64,000 bases of DNA from Bacteroidales bacterium. GTDB lineage: Bacteria > Bacteroidota > Bacteroidia > Bacteroidales > Bacteroidaceae. Below, one piece after another: positions 37,054 through 46,996 of the stretch. The notes below the pieces were generated by a model. The model did no database searches, was not told the origin of the DNA, and saw only the letters and a program-made list of their open reading frames with translations. Made by a program: the position numbers and the translations under genes. Each line of letters opens with the position of its first letter. Within the stretch, counting starts at the first letter, position 1. The stretch covers positions 32,530 through 96,529 of the forward strand of contig SUXN01000005.1 in NCBI GenBank assembly GCA_015060965.1. Reading direction: 5' to 3'.

Positions 37054-40000
37054 ATGAAGATTATGAAGAATGCTATACTATATATAATATCGCTATTGCT
37101 TGCAATGTCAGGTATCAATGCTACCGCGCAGGAGGGAGATGCAGAGGGAAGGATATCCCGCAACCCACTCGATAACCTGATTGTGCGTTCCGAAGTGAAG
37201 CAGAGCCTCTTTCCCGAGGAGCGTGTATATCTTCATTTCGACAACAGTGCCTACTATCTGGGTGAAGACATGTGGTTCAAGGCATACGTAATGAGCGGAG
37301 AGAATGACGCACCAACCACAATGAGCCGCGTACTATACGTTGAGCTTGTGGCACCCGAGGGCTATGTTGTAAAGACGAACAAATACAAGATTGATGAAGA
37401 GGGTACCTGTAACGGAACATTCGAGCTTAACGAACTGTTGCTGTCGGGTTATTACGAGGTGCGTGCATATACACGTTATATGCTCAACCGCGGCAAAGAG
37501 TCCATTTTCAGCCGTGTGTTCCCTGTCTTTGACAAGGTGCATGCCGACAACTGGGATTTCAAGAACATGCTCGACCGCCGCAGAGGTTTCCTCGTCGACA
37601 TAGAACAGGATGACAGCAAGCACGGTCTTGAAAGAGAAGTTGAATGGATAAATGCACAGTTACCGGTGGCTGACGTGATGTTCTTCCCCGAAGGCGGACA
37701 TCTTGTCAACGGACTTGAAAGCCGTGTAGCATTCGAGGTATTCGGAGCTGACGGCATCAACAGCAACCGCAACATAACAATACTTGCAGATGGCAAGGAA
37801 CTGCTCACTGCTACCCCCACACATTTGGGAAAGGGTTCATTCACCATCACACCCGACGAGGATGTCAGATACACAGCCATCCTTATGGACGGCAAGCGCA
37901 AGAGAAGATTCAACCTGCCTGATGTGGAGGAGGAAGGCGCAGTGATAAACGTGGAACAGTCGGCCGGCAGTATCATCGTGAACATAAAGAACAATCTGGA
38001 ACTTGATACCGAGGTCGGATGCGCCATATTACACCGTGGTAAGACCCGTTTCTACGAGCGTTACAACTCGAGTGACAGAGAGATGACTTTTGCTGTAGAC
38101 ATGAACAGCCTGAACGAGGGAGTGAACCGTGTGGTACTTTTCATAGGAGAAGGTATCCCGCTTGCCGAGAGAATGTTCTTTGTCACACACGACAAAGCCA
38201 TTAGCGGAGATCGTGAGAGTGTGCGACTGACAGTCACCGGTAACGGGCACAACGTAGATAGCCTCAGAGTAAACCCTTATGAAAAAATCACACTAAGCAT
38301 TGGACGAGAAGACGGCAAACCCATTGAAGATGGAAATTTCTCCCTTTCTGTAAGCGATGCCGACAACCGTCAGGAAACATCGTACTCATACAACATCTAC
38401 ACATATATGCTGCTGGGTAGTGAGCTGAAAGGATATATCCCCAACGCCTCGCGTTACTTCGACCCGGAGAATGCCGACCGTAACTCAGAACTTGATCTTG
38501 TGATGCTCACCCACGGTTGGACATCATATGACTGGAGCAAACTCTGCCACAAAGAGGCCAAGTTAGAGCAGCCTATAGAGAAAGGCATCACAATCAAAGG
38601 ACGTTACATAAAGAAGGTACCCAACCGCAAATTCGGACATCTGGACGAGATGATTGTCACAAATCTCCCTGACAGGAAAATTGACCTCAACATATCATAC
38701 CGCGACAGCCTGTTCACTAAATACGACTTCAGGACAGACGCCAATGGAGAGTTCCGACTATTGACCGAAGATTTCACCGGCAAGCGAGTAGCTCAGTTGG
38801 TACCCAGAAACAAAGGATTCATTTTCCCGCAAGACAGCATGTACACATTTGTGCTTGACCGTTATTTCTCGCCAGAAATGCGCCTTTACCACTATTGGGA
38901 AAGAAATGTGGGAAACGCTATGACTGCCGAAGATATGAAACAGCACCGTGATGAAATGATAAAGATAAATCCTTTCGAATACCTGCTATCTAACGTTGAG
39001 GTCATTTCAAAAAGAAAGAAGGACCCATTCTACCGCCCACCACGCAGTGAGATGAGATTCGACTATCTTGACGAATGGGAATATGCCATGGATGTCACCT
39101 ACCTCCACCGTAGAGCCAGCTGGAGTTCTATGGATTTCGGTGAAGACTTGAGCGGCTATAATCCGGTCCTGACCGACCCGTCATACTACGAGACAAAAGA
39201 ACCGACATACACCCCCCTTGAAAGATGGAACAGGATAACCAACGTCAACCAATTCGGACCTGATTATTCGGGACAGGTTTATGCTAACTATAATGATCTC
39301 AGCAATTATTCATCAATAGTAAACAGGCCACCAATGATTGACCCGTCATACAACACTTCGCTCAGTGCATATCAAGTTCTGCGCAGTGCTTTCTGGCGCC
39401 ACAATCTCAACTGGTGCTACTGGATACAGAGCATTGTTGTTGACGGAGAATACTCGTCGGACACAATTCCAGCCATTGACACGGAGTATCTCAAAGGTGT
39501 GGACCCTGTAAAGATGACAAACTTCAACGAGATTGTAATACGTTCAGACGAGAATACGCGCAAGCAGCACGAACTTTGGGAGAACAGCCGTAGCCGTAGG
39601 GCCAAGACAATAGGAAACTTCAGATATTCATCATTCTATGCCTCATTCATATACAAGTCAGGCATAGCCCCAAGAAGCGGTGACATCGATGACGCACCCG
39701 ATGCGATACAATATCAGACATACGTTGATGGCGGCCTTCACATGATGAGCTCCAACAGTATACCTAACTACGTGGCCTGTTTTATACCGAACAAGGAGGA
39801 TGCCGCAGCAAACGGTATTGTACCACAATTGGCACGTAATGACAACTCACGTTACACTTTGGTATACGGATATACCGGGAATAAGGAGTTCTATGCCCCG
39901 GACTACAGTACAATGCGCCCAGGCAGCACAATGGGAGACTATCGCCGCACACTCCTGTGGATGCCGGATGTAAAGGCGGCTGATGACGGCAAGATAGAGG

Positions 40001-41007
40001 TAGAGCTATACAACAGCACACAGGCACGCAGGCTCGCGGTAGACATAGAAGGATATGCCAATGGCACCTTCTATGGCAACAACGGCAACATCACCACAAG
40101 AGAAGCCGAAGATAATACATTTGCAGATATCAAGAGACAGTTGGTTGCACCTATCATCGGCATACACACTCCCGACCTGCTGGCACACTGCTACATACTG
40201 ACAGAGAACGGACGAATGCTCTACATCCAGAACGAATACGAAAAGGCTTTTGAACAGTTCAGCGAGGCTGCGGCATTGGGTTATTCCGACGCCATATACA
40301 ATGCCGGTGTCTGTTACCTCAACGGTACAGGCATCGCCAAGGACAGTATCGAGGCCTTCAAGCACTTCCGTAAAGCAGCGAATCTGGGGCAGGAGAAAGC
40401 ATTGCATAACCTGGCAAGTTGCTATCTGTACGGAATTGGAACAACAAGGAATGATTCATTGGCACTGCATTACTACACGATGTCGGCCAATAACGGCAAC
40501 GCCACCTCACAAGCCACACTGGGACATATATACATGAATGGAGACATTGTTGAACAGGACAGTATAAAAGGACGCGAATGGTTCGAAAAAGCCATAGAGA
40601 AAGAGGAACCCACAAGTCTTTTAGCCGTCGCGAACATTTTGGAACAGGAAGACTCCATTGCGGGATACGGGAAGCGCAAACTTCGCAAGAGCCAGGCCGT
40701 AAGATACCTTATGAAAGCTGCCGAAAAGAACCACCCTATGGCACAGTACAAACTGGCAAGCTATTACGAAAACGGCAAATACGTAAAGAAAAGCAAGAAA
40801 GAGGCTTTCAGATGGTATAAGGAAGCTGCAGAGCATGGACACCCGCAGGCCATGGAACGTGTAGGCTACTGCTACGAGAAAGGACGCGGTGTCAAGAAGA
40901 ACGAGCCATTGGCAGCCCATTGGTACAGTCTGGCCGAACAGAACGGACAGGAATTCGCAAGAAAGAGAATGGAATGGTACAACATCTTCCACTTCTTCGA
41001 AGAATAA
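37054..41007 (+). CDS. Large exported protein: MG2-like N-terminal region and C-terminal Sel1 repeats
   Basis: A 1317-residue protein. I start it at the ATG at 37054; the TTG at 37045 overlapping the M56 stop and the ATG at 37063 are alternatives. Signal peptide: MKNAILYIISLLLAMSGINA region. Residues ~45-130 resemble an alpha-2-macroglobulin MG2 domain (ERVYLHFDNSAYYLGEDMWF, SGYYEVRAYTRYML), as in a class of Bacteroidetes exported proteins related to TonB receptors; more Ig-like domains follow to ~560, then a long region of unknown fold. From ~1080 to the end there are five to six Sel1-like repeats (AIYNAGVCYLNGTGIAKDSI, AQYKLASYYENGKYVKKSKK, AMERVGYCYEKGRGVKKNEP). The fusion of these two halves is unusual. 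It is the last gene of the BlaI-M56 operon, so it is probably the effector that is induced. Confidence 0.75.
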   Translation: MKIMKNAILYIISLLLAMSGINATAQEGDAEGRISRNPLDNLIVRSEVKQSLFPEERVYLHFDNSAYYLGEDMWFKAYVMSGENDAPTTMSRVLYVELVAPEGYVVKTNKYKIDEEGTCNGTFELNELLLSGYYEVRAYTRYMLNRGKESIFSRVFPVFDKVHADNWDFKNMLDRRRGFLVDIEQDDSKHGLEREVEWINAQLPVADVMFFPEGGHLVNGLESRVAFEVFGADGINSNRNITILADGKELLTATPTHLGKGSFTITPDEDVRYTAILMDGKRKRRFNLPDVEEEGAVINVEQSAGSIIVNIKNNLELDTEVGCAILHRGKTRFYERYNSSDREMTFAVDMNSLNEGVNRVVLFIGEGIPLAERMFFVTHDKAISGDRESVRLTVTGNGHNVDSLRVNPYEKITLSIGREDGKPIEDGNFSLSVSDADNRQETSYSYNIYTYMLLGSELKGYIPNASRYFDPENADRNSELDLVMLTHGWTSYDWSKLCHKEAKLEQPIEKGITIKGRYIKKVPNRKFGHLDEMIVTNLPDRKIDLNISYRDSLFTKYDFRTDANGEFRLLTEDFTGKRVAQLVPRNKGFIFPQDSMYTFVLDRYFSPEMRLYHYWERNVGNAMTAEDMKQHRDEMIKINPFEYLLSNVEVISKRKKDPFYRPPRSEMRFDYLDEWEYAMDVTYLHRRASWSSMDFGEDLSGYNPVLTDPSYYETKEPTYTPLERWNRITNVNQFGPDYSGQVYANYNDLSNYSSIVNRPPMIDPSYNTSLSAYQVLRSAFWRHNLNWCYWIQSIVVDGEYSSDTIPAIDTEYLKGVDPVKMTNFNEIVIRSDENTRKQHELWENSRSRRAKTIGNFRYSSFYASFIYKSGIAPRSGDIDDAPDAIQYQTYVDGGLHMMSSNSIPNYVACFIPNKEDAAANGIVPQLARNDNSRYTLVYGYTGNKEFYAPDYSTMRPGSTMGDYRRTLLWMPDVKAADDGKIEVELYNSTQARRLAVDIEGYANGTFYGNNGNITTREAEDNTFADIKRQLVAPIIGIHTPDLLAHCYILTENGRMLYIQNEYEKAFEQFSEAAALGYSDAIYNAGVCYLNGTGIAKDSIEAFKHFRKAANLGQEKALHNLASCYLYGIGTTRNDSLALHYYTMSANNGNATSQATLGHIYMNGDIVEQDSIKGREWFEKAIEKEEPTSLLAVANILEQEDSIAGYGKRKLRKSQAVRYLMKAAEKNHPMAQYKLASYYENGKYVKKSKKEAFRWYKEAAEHGHPQAMERVGYCYEKGRGVKKNEPLAAHWYSLAEQNGQEFARKRMEWYNIFHFFEE

Positions 41008-41039
41008 TAGAGACTACGTAAAATTATTGTGATTAGTGG

Positions 41040-41079
41040 TTATGGGCGTCGGCTATCAATTAGTGGCTGATGCCCATAA
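41040..41079 (+). terminator. Terminator of the BlaI-M56 operon
   Basis: Near-perfect stem TTATGGGCGTCGGC/GCTGATGCCCATAA with a 12-base loop, 33 bases past the stop codon; the T tail is weak. Confidence 0.65.
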
Positions 41080-41157
41080 TGTTTCCACCTGCTCTGAGGC
41101 TTGCCCTACCCGTGTATTTTAAATGGTCTTTAAAAGCTGTTTATTGCTGTTATTATG

Positions 41158-41335
41158 TACATTTGCGATAAACCGCGAAAATAGACTGCACTCGCTGTGA
41201 AATATTGAAACAGGTTTCATATATCCCGCTCGTTTGTTGCTACCTTTGCGGCATCCTCAAAGATTTTCTGCACTCGCTTTGAAAAATATTGAAGTAAACT
41301 TCATATTTCTCGCTCGTTTGTTATTATCTTTGCGC
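41158..41335 (+). promoter_or_regulatory. Tandem array of three promoter-like units before the glycosyltransferase operon
   Basis: Three TAnnTTTG boxes, TACATTTG (41158-41165), TACCTTTG (41241-41248) and TATCTTTG (41325-41332), lie 83 and 84 bases apart in related sequence. Between them two ~66-base repeats (41187-41251, 41269-41335) begin TGCACTCGCT and carry a short palindrome each, TGAAAC/GTTTCA and TGAAGT/ACTTCA, whose arms differ in compensating positions. CGCTCGTTTGTT precedes the second and third boxes. Confidence 0.65.
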
Positions 41336-41361
41336 TAAAGCGCGAAAACAGACAACAAGAG

Positions 41362-42333
41362 ATGAAATTAAGCATTATAGTTCCGGTATACAAGGTAAGA
41401 CGTTATCTGCAGCGATGCATCGAAAGCATACTGCAGCAGACATATACCGACTATGAGCTTATTCTTGTTGATGACGGTTCGCCCGACAACTGCGGTGCGA
41501 TATGTGACCGTTATGCACAGGAATGTGACAAGGTAAGGGTTATCCATAAGAAGAACGGAGGTCTCTCATCGGCACGCAATGCAGGCATCGCAGCAGCCCG
41601 TGGCGAATACATCACATTCGTCGACGGTGATGATGCTGTAGCTTCGGGCACATATTATTACAATATGCACATACTGATGTCCAACCCCGACATCGACATA
41701 CTAGAATACCCTATTGTAGCATATTACGAGTCACCCAGAAGCAAAGTCATCTCTTTCAAGCCGCAAAAGGTATCGGGCAACGAACAAATATTCAAGGATT
41801 GGATAGAGCGTCAGGGATATGAACACTGCTACGCCTGCAACAAGATATACCGTGCCGATATGTTCATGTTCGTCAGATACCCTGAAGGAGAGGTTTTCGA
41901 AGACACTCTAATTACTCCTATCCTTTTCAGCAGCTGCGAGAACGTATACTACTCCGATTGCGGGTTCTATTATTATTATGACAACAATGAAAGCATAAGC
42001 AACAGCCACTCGTTCAAGCATTTCTACTTCCTGTTCCGCAACCTTGCCACGCTCCACGACAAGGTATCGGCAATAAAAGGATTAGAGAATGATGCAGACA
42101 GGATACTGCTACGCTGTATCGACAACCTGTCGAGCCTGTTCCGTTGTTCTGACGGCACCAAAGAAGAACGCAAGAATGCCGTGGCATTTGTCAAAGATAA
42201 AAGGATCAAGATTGACAAGCTCTACAAGATGGACCTTACCCTCCCGCAGAAAATCAAATATACCCCTTTTGCACTATTCGGAGCAAACATACATTGCAGA
42301 ATACTTGCACTACTCCACAAAAAGCTGAACTGA
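41362..42333 (+). CDS. Glycosyltransferase family 2
   Basis: A 323-residue GT-A enzyme: MKLSIIVPVYKVRRYLQRCI at the N-terminus, ILVDDGSPDNCG (nucleotide-binding Asp pair), GGLSSARNAGIAAARGEYIT and FVDGDDAV (DxD-like metal site). The C-terminal half (NKIYRADMFMFVRYPEGEVF, EDTLI) contains the ED motif that often supplies the base. Likely transfers a sugar from an NDP donor in capsule, O-antigen or other surface glycan synthesis; donor and acceptor are unknown. First of three glycosyltransferase genes; the next starts 2 bases after its stop. Confidence 0.92.
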   Translation: MKLSIIVPVYKVRRYLQRCIESILQQTYTDYELILVDDGSPDNCGAICDRYAQECDKVRVIHKKNGGLSSARNAGIAAARGEYITFVDGDDAVASGTYYYNMHILMSNPDIDILEYPIVAYYESPRSKVISFKPQKVSGNEQIFKDWIERQGYEHCYACNKIYRADMFMFVRYPEGEVFEDTLITPILFSSCENVYYSDCGFYYYYDNNESISNSHSFKHFYFLFRNLATLHDKVSAIKGLENDADRILLRCIDNLSSLFRCSDGTKEERKNAVAFVKDKRIKIDKLYKMDLTLPQKIKYTPFALFGANIHCRILALLHKKLN

Positions 42334-42335
42334 CA

Positions 42336-43334
42336 ATGCTTTTATCCATAGTAATACCACATTACAACCTCCCTAAGGAGATGCTAAAGCGTTGCATAGA
42401 CAGCATTATCGGGCAGGCACTCCCCAACGGGACATACGAAATCATAATCGTTGACGACGGTTCACTAGAACAGCCGTTGTGGATAGAGAGCGAATATCAT
42501 GGATACGACATCAGGCTCATCAACAACAACCATGGTGGGCCGGGATGTGCCCGCAACAAAGGAATAGAGGAAGCACAGGGTAAATACATACAGTTTGTCG
42601 ATGCCGATGATTACCTGTTCCCTAACGGAGATATGTCGCAATGTATAGCAATGTTGGAGAGTGAAAGGCCACAGATTCTAAGGTTCGGCTATATTGTCAA
42701 GACCGATGACGGCCCCGACGCCATAAAACCTCATAAGGTCAATTTCAGCAACACCATCAGCGGGGCTATTTTCATGAGAGACAACAACCTGAGCGGAAGC
42801 CCCTGCACCTATTTCTTCCAAAAGAGCCTGGCCACAGAGAACGGCATCAGGTTTCCCGAAGGCATATTCCATGAAGATGAAGAGTTCAACACCCTCCTCC
42901 ATTACCACGCACAGACGCTTGTTGCCAGTGATGCCAAGCCTTACTGCTACTGCATCAGAGAAGGGTCAACGACAGCCAATAGCTCAAGTGAGTTCGAGAA
43001 GAGGCGTATTGACAATATGTTCACTATAATAGAACGCGTGGCAGCATACAGGAGTACACACACTGCTGGTGCAAACATCATACAGAGAGCCGGTATAACA
43101 CACAAACTGCACACACTCTGCGTTGACGTCATACTCAATATGATGTTCAATGGCATGAGAGCCGATGAGATATATGACGAATGCGAGTCACGCCTCAAGC
43201 CCTTGGGACTCTTTCCTTTAGCCAAAGCAAACTACTCTTCAAAGTACAAGCTGTTCCGTTCTTTGGCAAACAACAGGATTGGTATGAAGATACTGCGCCT
43301 CATTGTTCCACGCAAGAAACCGACAAAGAGATGA
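42336..43334 (+). CDS. Glycosyltransferase family 2
   Basis: A 332-residue GT-A enzyme starting at the ATG at 42336 (MLLSIVIPHYNLPKEMLKRC). Motifs: IIIVDDGSLEQPLW, GGPGCARNKGIEEAQGKYIQ, FVDADDYLFPNGD (DxD equivalent) and FPEGIFHEDEEFNTLLHYHA (the ED base motif). It is a different family member from the gene before it, only two bases upstream, so the pair probably adds successive sugars. The stop overlaps the start of the third gene (ATGA). Confidence 0.92.
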   Translation: MLLSIVIPHYNLPKEMLKRCIDSIIGQALPNGTYEIIIVDDGSLEQPLWIESEYHGYDIRLINNNHGGPGCARNKGIEEAQGKYIQFVDADDYLFPNGDMSQCIAMLESERPQILRFGYIVKTDDGPDAIKPHKVNFSNTISGAIFMRDNNLSGSPCTYFFQKSLATENGIRFPEGIFHEDEEFNTLLHYHAQTLVASDAKPYCYCIREGSTTANSSSEFEKRRIDNMFTIIERVAAYRSTHTAGANIIQRAGITHKLHTLCVDVILNMMFNGMRADEIYDECESRLKPLGLFPLAKANYSSKYKLFRSLANNRIGMKILRLIVPRKKPTKR

Positions 43335-44431
43335 AGATACTGCTTATTGGAGAATACAGCAACGTACACTGGACACTTGCCGAAGGACTACGCACCCTCG
43401 GGCATGAGGTATGCGTTGTCAGCAACGGCGATTTCTGGAAAGACTACAGACGCGACATATCACTCGTGCGCAAATGCACAAAGCTCGGTGGAATAAGCTA
43501 CCTGTTGAAGACTTATGCACTATTGCCGAAATTCAGGGGATACGATGTAGTACAACTGATAAACCCGATGTTCCTTGAAATAAAGGCTGAACGTATTGCC
43601 CCGATATACCGCTACCTCAAAAGACACAACAGCAAGATTTTCCTCGGAGCATTCGGCATGGACGCCTACTGGGTCAACGCCTGCAAACGCAAACCGCGCA
43701 TATTCCGCTACTCCGATTTCAACATCGGTGACAAGGAGATACTCAACGACTACACCATTGAACAGGCAGCCGACTGGCAAGGGACAGCAAAAGAGAAGCT
43801 AAACAAGGAGATTGCAGACAGCTGCAACGGTATCATTGCAGGAATGTACGAGTACCACACCGCATACAGGGACAATTATCCCCACAAACTCACATACATA
43901 CCATTTCCGATATACAGCGACCGCGCGTCTGCATCTGCTCCCCATGACGGCAAACAGAAGGTACGTTTCTTCATAGGAATAAACAAGAGCCGTAACATAT
44001 ACAAAGGTACAGATATTATGTTACGTGCCCTTGAACGAATAGCAACGGACTACCCGAATGAATGCGAAATACTCAAGGCCGAAAATATTCCTTTTGAGCA
44101 ATACACAAACATGGTAAACAGTTGTGACATATTGCTTGACCAGCTATACGGATATTCACCGGGCATGAATGCACTGCTTGCAATGTCAAAAGGAAAGATT
44201 GTCGTAGGAGGAGCCGAAGAGGAGTGCTATGACATACTTGGAGAAAAGGGCCTGAGACCTATGGTAAACGTCGTGCCGGATGAGGAAGATGTATACAGGC
44301 AACTTGAGCGGCTTATAAAGGAGAAAGAGAAGATTGCCACGATGCAAAGAGATAGTATCGAATTCATTGAGAAGTATCACACCCCCGAAAAGGTAGCGAA
44401 ACAGTATCTTGATTTTTGGGAATCAAAATAG
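43331..44431 (+). CDS. Glycosyltransferase, GT-B type (GT1/GT4-like)
   Basis: A 366-residue protein starting at the ATG overlapping the previous stop: MKILLIGEYSNVHWTLAEGL is a typical GT-B opening Rossmann strand and helix. The second half has the GT4-like order FFIGINKSRNIYKGTDIMLR, CDILLDQLYGYSPGMNALLAM and GKIVVGGAEEECYDILGEKG, although the usual ExxxxxxxE motif is replaced by a variant. The end (FIEKYHTPEKVAKQYLDFW) is the common GT4 C-terminal helix. Probably the third transferase for the same surface glycan. No polymerase, flippase or export gene lies beside the three. Confidence 0.83.
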   Translation: MKILLIGEYSNVHWTLAEGLRTLGHEVCVVSNGDFWKDYRRDISLVRKCTKLGGISYLLKTYALLPKFRGYDVVQLINPMFLEIKAERIAPIYRYLKRHNSKIFLGAFGMDAYWVNACKRKPRIFRYSDFNIGDKEILNDYTIEQAADWQGTAKEKLNKEIADSCNGIIAGMYEYHTAYRDNYPHKLTYIPFPIYSDRASASAPHDGKQKVRFFIGINKSRNIYKGTDIMLRALERIATDYPNECEILKAENIPFEQYTNMVNSCDILLDQLYGYSPGMNALLAMSKGKIVVGGAEEECYDILGEKGLRPMVNVVPDEEDVYRQLERLIKEKEKIATMQRDSIEFIEKYHTPEKVAKQYLDFWESK

Positions 44432-44520
44432 TTAAAGAGTCAACATAGACATATAACAGACAGCAGGCATCGGATTTCCACAAAACCCATATGGATATGA
44501 TATTGAACAGCAATAAATCA

Positions 44521-44550
44521 TAATCGCACGGACAAAGGTCCGTGCGATTA
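44521..44550. terminator. Bidirectional terminator between glycosyltransferases and pepT
   Basis: Perfect 13-bp stem TAATCGCACGGAC/GTCCGTGCGATTA around AAAG, between converging genes; moderately T-rich flanks. Confidence 0.85.
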
Positions 44551-44572
44551 TGATTTTCTTATATCGGAAAGA

Positions 44573-45814
44573 TTATCTCGCCAAATCTTTTACACCTGCA
44601 GCAATATTCACAATAGTCTTCACAGCCTTCTCCATCACCTGTACCGATACGAACTCATAACGGCTATGGAAGTTCACGCCACCGGCAAAGAGGTTAGGAC
44701 AGGGAAGCCCCATGAAAGAGAGCTGCGCTCCGTCGGTACCGCCACGGATGGGCTTCACGAGAGGCACCACGTCGGCCTGCTGCATAGCCATCTTCGCGAG
44801 CTCTATGATATGCATCTTCGGCTCCACCTGCTCACGCATATTACGGTACTGCTCCTTGAGTTCAAGAGAGACAACACCGTTGCCGTACTTCTCGCACATG
44901 GCCTTCTCTACTGTACGCATGAATGCCATACGCTTTGCAAAGAGCTCACCGTTATGGTCACGGATGATATATGACACCTCGGCATGGTCCACGCCGCCGT
45001 TGATGCCCATCAGATGATAGAAGCCCTGGTAGCCATCGGTACACTCGGGAGACTCCACTGCAGGAATTGTTGTAACGATAGATGTTGCCACACGCAAGGC
45101 ATTAAGCATCTTGCCCTTCGCATAACCCGGATGCACGTTACGGCCCTGTATTGTGAAGAGAGCGCTTCCGGCATTGAAATTCTCGAACTCAAGCTCACCC
45201 TCGGCACCACCGTCAACGGTATATGCCCAGTCGCAACCGAAAAGAGGAACATTGAAGTTGTGGGCACCACGGCCTATCTCCTCATCGGGGTTGAAAGCAA
45301 TGCGGATTTTACCGTGCTCAATCTCGGGATGAGCCTGCAGATACTCAATTGCAGTGATGATTTCTGCAACACCGGCCTTGTCATCGGCACCGAGCAGAGT
45401 GTGACCGTCGGTAACGATAAGGTCATGTCCGATGTAGTTCTCTACCTCGGGGAAATCAGACACGCGCAACACTATGTCATCCTTTGCCGAGAGTACGATG
45501 TTACCGCCTGTATAGTTTACCACACGTGGCTTCACATCCTTGCCGCTCATGTCAGGGCTTGTATCAAGGTGTGCGATGAAACCTACTACAGGAAGGTCCT
45601 TGTCAGTGTTTGCAGGAAGAGTTGCATAGAGATAACCCTTCTCGTCAAGGACAACCTCACTCAGGCCCATGGCCTTCAATTCCTGTTCAAGGAAACGCGC
45701 AAAGACAAACTGCCCTTCGGTTGTAGGAACAGTTGTTGCATCGTCACAAGATTCTGTATCAAATGTCACATACTTCAAAAAGCGCTGTAACATACTTTCT
45801 TTAAATTCACTCAT
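44573..45814 (-). CDS. pepT: Tripeptide aminopeptidase (peptidase T)
   Basis: A 413-residue M20 family zinc peptidase, which removes N-terminal residues from tripeptides in the cytoplasm. Metal ligands and catalytic residues are in [14 protein letters not shown] (His, Asp), [13 protein letters not shown] (Asp) and [16 protein letters not shown] (the Glu-Glu pair). The PepT markers [14 protein letters not shown] and [20 protein letters not shown] are also present. Length fits the family (~408). It starts 10 bases after the Smr gene, so the two are probably co-transcribed. Confidence 0.95.
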   Translation of the reverse strand: MSEFKESMLQRFLKYVTFDTESCDDATTVPTTEGQFVFARFLEQELKAMGLSEVVLDEKGYLYATLPANTDKDLPVVGFIAHLDTSPDMSGKDVKPRVVNYTGGNIVLSAKDDIVLRVSDFPEVENYIGHDLIVTDGHTLLGADDKAGVAEIITAIEYLQAHPEIEHGKIRIAFNPDEEIGRGAHNFNVPLFGCDWAYTVDGGAEGELEFENFNAGSALFTIQGRNVHPGYAKGKMLNALRVATSIVTTIPAVESPECTDGYQGFYHLMGINGGVDHAEVSYIIRDHNGELFAKRMAFMRTVEKAMCEKYGNGVVSLELKEQYRNMREQVEPKMHIIELAKMAMQQADVVPLVKPIRGGTDGAQLSFMGLPCPNLFAGGVNFHSRYEFVSVQVMEKAVKTIVNIAAGVKDLAR

Positions 45815-45824
45815 AATATATCAT

Positions 45825-46913
45825 TTATTTTATTATCACCATTGTTGCACCGAAACCGTACTTCTGGAACGAAGCATCCTGCGAAAGGCATTTGGGATAC
45901 TTGCGACGTATCTCCTGCGAGATTGCATTGCGCAGCACACCCTCGCCCTTGCCGTGGATAAAGACAATCTTCTTACCCTTATATTTGAGGTTCTCGTCCA
46001 TTGTCCTGCGCACCACATCGAGCTGATAGTTGAGCATATCGAAATTGTTCATTCCGGCTGTCGTCTCAAGCAAGGCATCGATATGCAGGTCAACTTCAAG
46101 GATATCGCTCCCTTTTGTTATCTTGGGCTGTTGGGCAGGCTTCTGCGGCTGATCACCCTTTTTCTTTTCAAGAATAATCTTCTGTATTTCCTCGGCATCG
46201 GTGAAGACCTCCTTTGTAGGCTTGTCATCGACCACAAGGTCATAGATGAGAGCACCATCATCAAAGAAAAGGTTCTCGCGGAAGAGGTGCAGCTTATAGA
46301 ACTTCACAGTGTCGATGCGGCGCTCGATGTTCATCGCAGCCTTCAAGGCAAAAGGCTTGTTCTCCTTGAACGGCAGAAGCTGCACGCATACACGCTCGAT
46401 GTCATTAAGTTCCTCGCGCCCGAACTCCTCGAGGAACATCTTCGAGTTGGGTTCAAGAACACCGTTGGCACGTGCGGTCCAGCTGCGGCCCGACGCCGAA
46501 AGGTATGTGAAATAGAGGGTATAGTTGCTGTCATTGATTAGGTAAGCCTCAAAACGCGAGTTGTTTAGAGACTTCGCATCCATAGGCAGGAATGCAAGCA
46601 TCACATTGAGACGCTCACCCTCGGGACGTTCCATGGGGCGGTACGACACAATGGGCTCGAAAGGTTCATCCTCATCCTCCTGAGCAACCTTAGCAGGAGC
46701 ATTGCGTTTCTTAACCTCCTCTTTCTCCTTTGGGGCAACCGTCTTTTTCTGAAAATTGTACTCGTTGGTATCTACCGCCACGCACTCGCGCACGTTCATG
46801 GGAATCTCAAAGCCGTCGGCATCCTCAACAAGGACAATATCCTTACCGCGGAAGCCTGTCACCACTCCACCGCCAGTCTCATAAATAAAGCGTACTTTAT
46901 CACCTATCTTCAT
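45825..46913 (-). CDS. DUF2027/Smr domain protein
   Basis: A 362-residue cytoplasmic protein. The N-terminus (KIGDKVRFIYETGGGVVTGF) is a small beta domain of the DUF2027 type, followed by a charged linker (~60-95, PKEKEEVKKRNAPAK) and a middle beta domain (~100-270). The last ~85 residues are an Smr (small MutS-related) nuclease-like domain with the motifs VDLHID and IHGKGEGVLRNAI (HGxGxGxLR). Smr domains nick DNA or cleave mRNA at stalled ribosomes in other bacteria; the role of this Bacteroidetes architecture is not known. It precedes pepT by 10 bases. Confidence 0.85.
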   Translation of the reverse strand: MKIGDKVRFIYETGGGVVTGFRGKDIVLVEDADGFEIPMNVRECVAVDTNEYNFQKKTVAPKEKEEVKKRNAPAKVAQEDEDEPFEPIVSYRPMERPEGERLNVMLAFLPMDAKSLNNSRFEAYLINDSNYTLYFTYLSASGRSWTARANGVLEPNSKMFLEEFGREELNDIERVCVQLLPFKENKPFALKAAMNIERRIDTVKFYKLHLFRENLFFDDGALIYDLVVDDKPTKEVFTDAEEIQKIILEKKKGDQPQKPAQQPKITKGSDILEVDLHIDALLETTAGMNNFDMLNYQLDVVRRTMDENLKYKGKKIVFIHGKGEGVLRNAISQEIRRKYPKCLSQDASFQKYGFGATMVIIK

Positions 46914-46996
46914 ATATCATCATTTACTGAAACGCGAATATAGTGATAAAAAACGAGAAGAACAGCAATAAAAAATGAAAAAAGACAAATAAGACT

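Noticed and set aside
41187..41335. Insertion-sequence ends or attachment site
   Set aside because: The repeats are direct, carry promoter boxes and do not flank a transposase or integrase.
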